Shown piece after piece: positions 7,960 to 15,473 of a DNA stretch of 24,806 bases. Numbering within the stretch: the stretch's first letter is position 1; every line of letters starts with the position of its first letter. A program made the translations under genes and the position numbers. The DNA is taken from NCBI GenBank assembly GCA_023807065.1, contig JAJJLU010000653.1:1-24806 (forward strand), given 5' to 3'. Source of the stretch: Isotricha intestinalis (lineage: Eukaryota > Ciliophora > Litostomatea > Vestibuliferida > Isotrichidae). The notes under the pieces were generated by a model that saw nothing but the letters and a program-made list of their open reading frames with translations, ran no database searches and had not been told where the DNA came from.

Positions 7960-9925
7960 ATGAATTCAAAGATTAGAGATATTGAAAATCCTACTGATAG
8001 ATGGGAATTAAGGTAAATTGTAATATTAGATATTTAAGAGTATTTAATAAAATAATTTAGTGTGTATAAGATTTAGTGAATATATTAGGCTGTTTGAATA
8101 TTTGATAATAATAATAGGGAGTATATTAAATAATAATATTAGTGTGTAAGAAATTTAATAATAAATAAGCATGTAATCATTAAATTAAAAATAGTATGTA
8201 TAAAATAAAATAATGAATAGCAAGTAATAATAAAATAAAAGAAGTTTGTAAATAAGATTATTAATGATAGTGGGTAAAATATATATATAAAGAAAGAAAG
8301 TAAAATAAATTATAATGTAAAAAGGGAGTAAATAAATAATAAAGTAGGAAGTAAAATATATTATAATATATAGAATGTAAATTAAAAATAAAAATAAGAA
8401 AGTAAAAATAAGAATTAAAAATTAAGCCAGTAAGATAATATTTTAATTAATTATAGTTAGTAAAAATATTATTAATTAATTATAGTTAATAAGATAATAA
8501 AATTAATTAATTATAGGATGTAATATAATATTATTAATAAATATAGGATGTAATAAAAAATTATTAATTAATTATAGGGAGTAAGAGAATATTATTATAA
8601 ATAAAGGAAATAAGATAATATTGTTTATTAATTATAGTTAGTAAGATTATATTATTTATTAAATATAGTTAATAAGATCATATTATTAATTAATTATAGG
8701 ATGTAATATAATATTATTAATTAATTATAGATGGTAAGATTTTAATTAATTAAGTTTGTAAGATCATATTATTAATTAATTATAGATGGTAAGATAATAT
8801 AATTAATTAATTATAGGAAATAAGATTAAATTATTAATTAATTATAGGGAGTAAAATAATATTATTATTTTATTATAGAATGTAATATAAATTATTAATT
8901 AATTATAGGAAGTATGATAATATTATTAATTAATTATAGCATGTAATATAATAATATTAATAAATTATAGGAAATAAGATAATATTATTAATTAATTATA
9001 GAATGTAATAAAATGTTATTAATTAATTATAGAATGTAATAAAATATTATTAATGAATTATAGTTAGTAAGATAATATTATTAATTAATTATAGTGGGTA
9101 AGACTATATTTTAATTAATTTAGTTAGTAAGATAATATAATTAATTAATAATAGGTTGTAATATAATATTATTAATTAATTAGTATTTAAGATTCTATCA
9201 TTAATGAATTATAGGAAGTAAGATAATATTTTAATTTATTATAGTTTGTAATAAATATTATTAATAAATTATAGGATATAAGAAAATATTATTAATTAAT
9301 TTTAGGAAATAAGATAATATTATTGATGAATTATAGGATATAAAATAATATTATTAATTAATTATAGAATATAAGATAATATTATTAATGAATTATAATA
9401 TTTAAAATAATATTATTAATTAATTGTAGTGGGTATGATAATACTATAAATTAATTATAGGGAGTAAAATAATATTATTAATTAATTATAGTTAGTAAGA
9501 TAATATTATTTTTATTTTTTGATTGTCAATTACTTATAATCTTTAGTGTGTAATATTATTATTATTTATTTTAGCATGTAATTTTTATATAATTTTTTGA
9601 ATGTAATAATATTAATTATATTATAGGATGTAAATATTAAATAATATATTTGAATGTAAAATATTGATTAATTTTAGGCTGTATTAAATATATTAATTTT
9701 AGTGTGTATTTAATATATTTAAATTAGCCTGTATATTATTAATAATTTTAGTATGTAATAATTAATTATATTATTAGTGTGTAATTAATGAAAATAATAT
9801 TAAGGGAGTAATTAGATTAAATTAATAATAAGAAAGTAATATATTAATAATATGATAGAAGGGTGTATATTATTTATATATTTTAGGAAAATTCTAAAGA
9901 ACCTCATGAAATTAATGAATTCTAG
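7960..9925 (+). CDS. Gene split into about 63 single-codon exons; zinc-ribbon-like product
   Basis: Exon 1 (7960-8012) runs from ATG through MNSKIRDIENPTDRWEL and ends in AG, followed by GTAAAT. A 1-nt exon A (8039), or alternatively a 10-nt exon 8030-8039, completes the Arg codon. From 8061 to 9835 come 63 exons of exactly 3 nt, each flanked by an AG-type 3' site and a GT-type 5' site, then a 6-nt exon (9859-9864) and a last exon (9887-9925) reading ENSKEPHEINEF and TAG. The total is 288 coding nt, 95 residues, and about 66 introns averaging about 25 nt, so about 85 percent of the gene is intron. The spliced frame has no stop. It begins its split part with CAGCHYQFWKG and ends it with ICHNDNACPYCGKK, so two CxxC half-sites of a zinc ribbon are recovered only by joining the triplets. 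The middle is acidic (LLDDGELLDMFMEGNEHENN, then LWLVYEFDEDNYWG). I do not recognise the family. An intron-free reading gives nothing. The exact boundaries of a few exons are uncertain, and splicing itself is inferred, not observed. Confidence 0.8.
8013..8429 (+). other. 5' section of the micro-exon array (heterogeneous introns)
   Basis: Exon start and encoded residue: 8061 C, 8089 A, 8118 G, 8143 C, 8170 H, 8195 Y, 8221 Q, 8245 F (or 8242-8247, KF), 8271 W, 8297 K, 8325 G, 8348 E, 8374 N, 8399 K, 8427 P. All introns begin GT (GTAAAN, GTATNN, GTTTGA) and end TAG or AAG. Lengths are about 20-26 nt and sequences differ from one another. Because these introns are not copies of one unit, the constant 3-nt exon spacing cannot be explained as repeat phasing. 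Intron 1 has two possible acceptors (8028-8029 or 8037-8038). Confidence 0.75.
8430..9494 (+). repeat. Central micro-exon array: about 31-bp period, near-identical 28-nt introns
   Basis: Units consist of a 3-nt exon plus an intron that typically starts GTAAGATAATATT and ends AATTAATTATAG; 28 nt is the commonest length, with some at 21-27. Exon start and residue: 8457 L, 8486 L, 8517 D, 8547 D, 8578 G, 8607 E, 8638 L, 8669 L, 8700 D, 8731 M, 8755 F, 8786 M, 8817 E, 8848 G, 8879 N, 8909 E, 8940 H, 8971 E, 9002 N, 9033 N, 9064 L, 9095 W, 9124 L, 9155 V, 9184 Y, 9215 E, 9245 F, 9275 D, 9306 E, 9337 D, 9368 N, 9399 Y, 9430 W, 9461 G, 9492 L. The intron copies are conserved and the triplets are not, and no triplet is a stop. 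The TTAATTAATTA core is palindromic and offers a branch-point adenosine about 8-12 nt before the AG. Nine donors read AT and two TT instead of GT (separate finding). Confidence 0.8.
9495..9886 (+). other. 3' section of the micro-exon array (heterogeneous introns)
   Basis: Exon start and residue: 9522 I, 9547 C, 9575 H, 9600 N, 9627 D, 9653 N, 9678 A, 9703 C, 9728 P, 9752 Y, 9778 C, 9805 G, 9833 K, 9859-9864 KG, then the terminal exon. Introns are about 21-27 nt and individually different. Three exons (9522, 9600, 9653) need a TTTG 3' site instead of AG. If those are not used, three introns of 48-52 nt result and the residues I, N and N are lost without changing frame. The tight spacing of CPYCGK codons (9703-9835) with canonical GT and AG sites is the strongest part of the array. 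Confidence 0.75.
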
Positions 9926-10648
9926 TCTTTGTTTTTAAATCAAAATATTTATTTCAAAAATTAATTTTCTTTTTCTTTATATTGATATATTATATTGTAT
10001 TCTTTATTTATTTAATATAAAATGTTCTTATTATTATATTTTGAAACAAAAAATATTTGTTGAATTTTTTTTCTTTTGAATATATTACTATTCTATTTTT
10101 GTTTCTTAATTTTTGTGTCAAAAATTGCTATTATATATAAATTCATGTGATTTAATATCCCCTTTTTTATCATTATATTCCTCCTTTTAAAATCAATTAT
10201 TTTGTTGAGTTACATATTATTAATATAATATTTATTAATTTCGCTGGAATATTTATTAATAATTATCTTCGTTGATCTTTTTTTAATAAATTGATTTATC
10301 TTCTAAAAATCTAAATTTAATATTATTGCATTATTTTTTTATTTAAAGATAAATTATTAAAGGAATTATTCTTAAATTATTAACAATTTTTTAATACTTA
10401 TATTATATATTATTTCCATATAATTTATTTGATTTATTTAATCAAACGTCATTTTCAATCTAAAGTAAAAATTTCTTATAAATAAATGGAATAATCTCTT
10501 ATTAATAATATTATTTTTTATATATATTTGAAATTAGGATAATAAAATTATAATATATTTAAACAATATAAATATTATTTATTAACTTTTTGAAAATTTT
10601 AAAAATAAAAAACTTAAATATAAAGTAATTAAAATATAATAATTAAAA
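9926..10648. other. Intergenic AT-rich DNA
   Basis: This is the 3' flank of the fragmented gene and the promoter side of the TFIIIC-like gene. I see no reading frame, repeat or structured RNA. The AG-NNN-GT rhythm ends at 9886 and does not continue here. Confidence 0.5.
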
Positions 10649-13600
10649 ATGAAATCATCAAAAAAAGAAAATAAAATATATTTAGAAAAATTAAGCAAAC
10701 AAATATCAAGAGAAGATATTCGTTCTCACTTTAAAAATTGTGGAGAAATAATAACAATAAATATAATTCCAAAAAAATTATATAATGATGCAGAAATAAT
10801 ATTTGCTTCAAAAGAAGGATATTTAAATAGTCAATTAAAAAATCATTCATATTTAAAAAATTCAGAAATAAAAATTCGAAATGACAAAAATAATATATCA
10901 AAAAAATATTATAATGAAGAAGAATTATCAGAAGAAGATTTTAATTTAAATTCCTCAGAATTATTATCTGAAAATTTAAATGAAGAAAATTCAATAAATG
11001 AAAATATAGAATATGAAAATTTTGAAAGAGAATATAAATCATATTATAAAAACAATAAGAAAAACTTAAAAGAAAAATTAAAAAGAAATACATCAGATAA
11101 TATAAATATAAATGAATTATTAAATGAAGCAAATTCATTATATGTAAATAATAAATTAGATGAAGCAATAGAAATATTAAAGTTAATAATAACAAAAGAT
11201 GCAAATTTAATAGAACCTTTTCAATTATTAAGCTTAATATATAATGAAAAAGGTTTAATTAAAGAAGAATTAGATTTTTTAATGTTAGCAGCACAATTAT
11301 CAAGTGATAAGGAAATGTGGATTAGATGTTCAAAATTAAATTTTAAATTAAAAAATTATCAACAAAGTGAATATTGCATGACAAGAGCTTCTCAATTAGA
11401 TAAAAATAATATTTATATTTTATATGAAAGAGGATATTTAAATGAAATATTAGGTAATTTATTTAAAGCGAATAAAATTTATGAAAAAATTTTAAGTATT
11501 TATTGTAATAGTGATATTTTAATTCATACTTGTCAAATTTATTGTAAATTACAAAAATTAAATGATGCTATTAATTTAATTGAAAAATATTATTCTAAAG
11601 TACATAAAAAATTACCTGTTTTAATTTTATTATTTGATTTGTATTTAAAAACTAAAAATTATGAAAAGGGAATTAAAACTTATAATTTAATTCTCTTTAA
11701 TAATAATGATTTTGAGAATATTATTTCTAATAATAATTTTCAATTAAAAAGATTATTCTGTTTTATTTATATTCTTATTAAATATGATGGTGATTTTTCT
11801 TATTTAAATGAATTAAATATTAAAGAAAGTAAAGATGAAATTATTAATAAAATAATTTCTAATTTTAATAAAATTATTTATGATGATTATTTAATGGAAA
11901 ATGTTCATTTACTTTTTTATATTTTTTATTCTTTAAATAAAATGAATATTTTCATTGAAATTTTTGAACAAATTGAAAAGAATATTTCTTCTTATGAAGA
12001 AGATACTTTTGAAAAAAAAAAATTTAACCCTGAAATATATTTAAAAATAGCAGAATATTATTTTTCTAATGAACAATATGAAAAATCAATTGAATTTTTT
12101 GAGAAATGTTTAGAAATAAAGAATAATGATGATAATACTAATTTAATTTTAGTAAAATTAAGTCAAGCATATGAAAAAATAAATTTAAAAGAAAAAGCAT
12201 TAGAAGTTCTTCATAGAAGTTTTATAAATAATAATTTAAAAGAAAATAACGAAGAAGTTTATTCAATTTCTGAAAATGATGAAGATAAAAAAATGTTTCA
12301 ATTTTACGCTGAAAATGAATTAAATATTAAAAATGAAGATTATACTCTTTTTGATAATAATAATATTGAAAATGAAAATAACATAAATGAAGAAGATAAT
12401 AATTTTTTAAATAAAGAAATTTTTTCAAATGAATATTTTTATCCTTTTCCTTTTGTTTCTAAAAGACTTTTAGGTAAAAAAAGAATAGTTTTATCTTCTA
12501 AAAATAATAATAATAAAAAAAAAGATAAAATATTAATTGATTATACTTTTGATAATTATTTACATAATAGAATAAAAAGAATTTCACATTTAAATAATAA
12601 AAGTAGAAGTAATTCAATTTCTAATTTTACTTTTATTAATCAAAATATAACTGAATTAAAAAGTGATTTTAATGAATTATTTAATGAAGTTAAAAACAAT
12701 AAAAATTTATATTTAGAATTACAACAAAGTTTAGTTTATTTAAATTCTAATGATAAAAAAAATTTCTTAAATAAAACTTATATTCCTTTAAAAAGAGTAT
12801 TAATACAAGAAATAAAAATTGAAAATTTTAAAAATGATTTATTTAATTATATCCTTGAAAAAAGTCAAATTAAAAATTATTTTTATACTAAAAATTCAAT
12901 ATTTGAACAAGAAGAAAATAACATTAATTATAATGATAATATCGATTATGATAATAATAATATAAATAATAATTTTAATAAATTTCAAGAATCTTTTAAA
13001 TCAATAGAAGATAAAAATATAGATTTAGATGAAAATAAGTTAGAAGATAATAATAATATAATTGAAAAAAAAGATAATTTATTTGTTAGGAAATCATCAA
13101 ATAAATATTATTTATCTCGTAAAAAAGTTTTACCTTCAATTGTTTTAGTAGAAAAAGAAATTAAAAATATAGAAAATGTAGATAAATATATTAATCCTGA
13201 TGATTTTTTAAAAATAATTGAAAACTTTATAATTTTTTCTTTTGAAGAAAAAAAATATAAAGAAACTTATTCAATATTAATATTATTATTCAATTCAAGA
13301 AATTTTTCAAATAGAAATGATTATTTTTCTTATAATATGACTTTATATGGAATTATGACTTGTTATCATAAAAAATTATATAAAACTGCTTTTGAATTGT
13401 TAAAAAGAACTTTTATAAAATTTAATTGTCAAAACTTTTCTTTTTTTTGGATTCAATTATGGAATATAGGTAAAAAAATTAATCCTCAAACTTTAAGATC
13501 TTTTATGTATAAATTATATTTAAATAAAAGTTTATCAAATAATAATTTTCTTAAATTAATTATTGGAATTTGTTATTTTCAATCTAATAATTATGAATTT

Positions 13601-14011
13601 TCTTTAAAGTTTTTAAATGAATCTATTGAAAATTTTAATAATCCTTTTATTTATTTTATTATGTCTCTTTCTTCTTTATTTCAAATGATGAATCGATTAG
13701 AAAAAAATAAAAAGAATAAATTTATTAAATCAATGAGATATTTACATTTATATTCTTTAAAAAGGAAAAAAAATAATATTATTGAAGTTTATTATAATTT
13801 AGGAAGATTTTATCAATTTTTAGGACATGATAATTTTGCAATGAAAAATTATAATTTCATTTTATATAATATTGATAATATTTTTTATTTAGATAAAGAA
13901 ATTAAAGAAAAAATAAAAAGAAGTTGTATTTATAATATTTCATTGATAATGAAAAAAATTGAAAATGAAGAAAATGCACATAATTTCATTTGTAATAATA
14001 TTGTTATTTAA
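10649..14011 (+). CDS. TFIIIC tau131/GTF3C3-like TPR protein with N-terminal RRM-like domain
   Basis: This 1120-residue protein has TPR arrays in the layout of the TFIIIC subunit Tfc4/GTF3C3, which binds the Pol III promoter A-box side and recruits TFIIIB. The first TPR block (about 156-285) contains ANSLYVNNKLDEAIEILKLI, EPFQLLSLIYNEKG, DFLMLAAQLSSDKEMWIRCS and ASQLDKNNIYILYERG. This matches the conserved tau131 run in which 'LAAHL...WLRLAELS...CY.KAI.LDP...L..R' occurs. A second block lies at about 455-530. The C-terminal part has KFIKSMRYLHLYSLKRKK then YYNLGRFYQFLGHDNFAMKNY (about 1030-1065), like 'ILQGLTFLNRYLELR...EALYNLGRAFHQLG'. Residues 9-77 look like an RNA-recognition fold (IYLEKLS as RNP2-like, NDAEIIFAS as RNP1-like), which is not usual for this subunit. 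Linkers are Asn/Glu-rich. The gene is a single exon despite its length. Confidence 0.8.
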   Translation: MKSSKKENKIYLEKLSKQISREDIRSHFKNCGEIITINIIPKKLYNDAEIIFASKEGYLNSQLKNHSYLKNSEIKIRNDKNNISKKYYNEEELSEEDFNLNSSELLSENLNEENSINENIEYENFEREYKSYYKNNKKNLKEKLKRNTSDNININELLNEANSLYVNNKLDEAIEILKLIITKDANLIEPFQLLSLIYNEKGLIKEELDFLMLAAQLSSDKEMWIRCSKLNFKLKNYQQSEYCMTRASQLDKNNIYILYERGYLNEILGNLFKANKIYEKILSIYCNSDILIHTCQIYCKLQKLNDAINLIEKYYSKVHKKLPVLILLFDLYLKTKNYEKGIKTYNLILFNNNDFENIISNNNFQLKRLFCFIYILIKYDGDFSYLNELNIKESKDEIINKIISNFNKIIYDDYLMENVHLLFYIFYSLNKMNIFIEIFEQIEKNISSYEEDTFEKKKFNPEIYLKIAEYYFSNEQYEKSIEFFEKCLEIKNNDDNTNLILVKLSQAYEKINLKEKALEVLHRSFINNNLKENNEEVYSISENDEDKKMFQFYAENELNIKNEDYTLFDNNNIENENNINEEDNNFLNKEIFSNEYFYPFPFVSKRLLGKKRIVLSSKNNNNKKKDKILIDYTFDNYLHNRIKRISHLNNKSRSNSISNFTFINQNITELKSDFNELFNEVKNNKNLYLELQQSLVYLNSNDKKNFLNKTYIPLKRVLIQEIKIENFKNDLFNYILEKSQIKNYFYTKNSIFEQEENNINYNDNIDYDNNNINNNFNKFQESFKSIEDKNIDLDENKLEDNNNIIEKKDNLFVRKSSNKYYLSRKKVLPSIVLVEKEIKNIENVDKYINPDDFLKIIENFIIFSFEEKKYKETYSILILLFNSRNFSNRNDYFSYNMTLYGIMTCYHKKLYKTAFELLKRTFIKFNCQNFSFFWIQLWNIGKKINPQTLRSFMYKLYLNKSLSNNNFLKLIIGICYFQSNNYEFSLKFLNESIENFNNPFIYFIMSLSSLFQMMNRLEKNKKNKFIKSMRYLHLYSLKRKKNNIIEVYYNLGRFYQFLGHDNFAMKNYNFILYNIDNIFYLDKEIKEKIKRSCIYNISLIMKKIENEENAHNFICNNIVI

Positions 14012-14490
14012 TTCTTTTAAAAATTATTTTTAAAGATTTTTATAATTTTTAATAATTTAATTTATATAGAAATTTAATATTATAATCAAATAAAAGTATT
14101 AAATTTTTTTTTTTAAATTAACTTTTATATTAAAGTTAATCCTTTAAAATAAATATATATTATAGAAAAAAATTATAAATCCCATAAATATTAAAATAAA
14201 TGAAATATAGTTAAACTTTTTCAAATAAAACAATATTTGTTTAAAAAATAAAACAATTTCATTTTTAATATTTTTCAATTTTTTTCAATATTTATTAAAA
14301 TATATTTTATTTGATAATCAGAATAAAATTATATTGAAAAATTAAAAAAAGATTTATTTTAATTCAAATCTTTTTGTTTTTTCTTATAAAAAACATTGAA
14401 AAAGGATAAGAATGAATAATTCAAATAAAAATAAAATAAAGGAAAATAAATTTTTAAATTAATTATATTGAATTTTAAATTTATTTATAA
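14012..14490. other. Intergenic AT-rich DNA
   Basis: No gene, repeat or RNA is visible. It contains the 3' end of the TFIIIC-like gene and the A-rich leader of the next gene. Confidence 0.5.
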
Positions 14491-14991
14491 ATGGAAGAAA
14501 ATAATTATGAACAATATGAATGGTGGAATTTTTTTTGTGAAGGATATGATGTAGCTTCATTTAACAATAATATAGATTCATCAAATGGAAATAATGATTT
14601 ACTAAATTATCCAATTAGTTTAAAAGTAGAATTTAAAAATAAAATAATTATGAGTGAACAATTAAAAAACAAATATAATAAAAATAACAATAATTATAAT
14701 AATAATTTAAAAAAAAGAAATGAGTCTTATAATTATCTTCCAAAAAATTCTGGTAATATTTCTTTTGGAATAAATATTAATAATTCTTTTTATTCAAAAG
14801 AATCTCCTCTTGAAAATAGTTTAAGAATAAGTCAAAGTTCTTTTTTAAATAAAAGTAATACAGAAAATAAATTAAATAATAATAAAAAATTTTTTGTAAT
14901 TAGTGGGAATAAAAATTCAATCAAAAAACAAAGAAAAATTATCCAAATAACACCAAGAGTTTTTGTTATAATAAAGGAGAAAGAAAAATAA
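14491..14991 (+). CDS. Small Asn-rich protein of unknown function
   Basis: This 166-residue product is not one I recognise. The N-terminus is acidic and aromatic (MEENNYEQYEWWNFFCEGYD). The middle (about 60-135) is low-complexity with many Asn, Ser and Lys. The C-terminus is basic with a hydrophobic strand (IIQITPRVFVIIKEKEK). There is no signal peptide, membrane segment or metal-binding pattern. An ATG in a typical A-rich context, a stop at TAA and codon use like the neighbours support a real gene, but AT-rich DNA can make Asn-rich frames by chance. The WW-containing N-terminus is the least chance-like part. Confidence 0.6.
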   Translation: MEENNYEQYEWWNFFCEGYDVASFNNNIDSSNGNNDLLNYPISLKVEFKNKIIMSEQLKNKYNKNNNNYNNNLKKRNESYNYLPKNSGNISFGININNSFYSKESPLENSLRISQSSFLNKSNTENKLNNNKKFFVISGNKNSIKKQRKIIQITPRVFVIIKEKEK

Positions 14992-15473
14992 AGGATATTA
15001 ATAAAAATAAAAATTTAATCTTTATAAAAACAAAAAAAAAATTTCAAAAAATTTATTTAAAAGTTTAAAATAAATTGAAGTATATGTATTAAAAAAATAT
15101 TCTTAAGTTGTTATTAGGTATATAATATTATTAATTTATCAATAGAAATATTTTCTTAATGTTGAAAATAAAAAACTTAAATTATATTTTAGGAAATTAT
15201 GATTTTTATTTTAAGATTTTTATAATAAATTATTGAAAATTATTAATTATGTAAATCTTTTTTTTTAATCTTAAGAAAAAAAATCTTTATAATAATTATT
15301 TTAAAATATTGCAGTAAAGGAAACATTATATAATTTTTTAAAATAATTTCAATAATTTATAAAAAAATGAAATATAAAATTATTTGAGAAGAAGATAAAC
15401 AAAATATTTACTAATATTACTATCTAATATTTATTTACATAAAATAGAATCTTAAAAAATTAATATATAATCA
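14992..15473. other. Intergenic AT-rich DNA between convergent genes
   Basis: This is the 3' flank shared by the small Asn-rich gene and the coiled-coil gene. I see nothing beyond homopolymer A and T runs. Confidence 0.5.

Noticed and set aside
8430..9500. The 31-bp periodic region as a simple minisatellite or centromere-like satellite
   Set aside because: A satellite would not conserve 28 of 31 bases while varying only the triplet between AG and GT. The same triplet spacing continues on both sides where the 28-nt unit is absent.
7959..9922. Nine-base direct repeat AATGAATTC at both ends of the fragmented gene (7959-7967 and 9914-9922) as target-site duplication of an insertion
   Set aside because: Both copies lie inside the coding exons, the sequence is short and AT-rich, and there are no terminal inverted repeats next to it.
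7960..9925. Intron-like pieces as germline internal eliminated sequences with TA boundaries
   Set aside because: Removing TA-to-TA segments leaves extra TA/TAG bases and in-frame stops, whereas GT-AG removal leaves an open frame. The telomere also points to a somatic chromosome. Not fully excluded for the AT-donor units.
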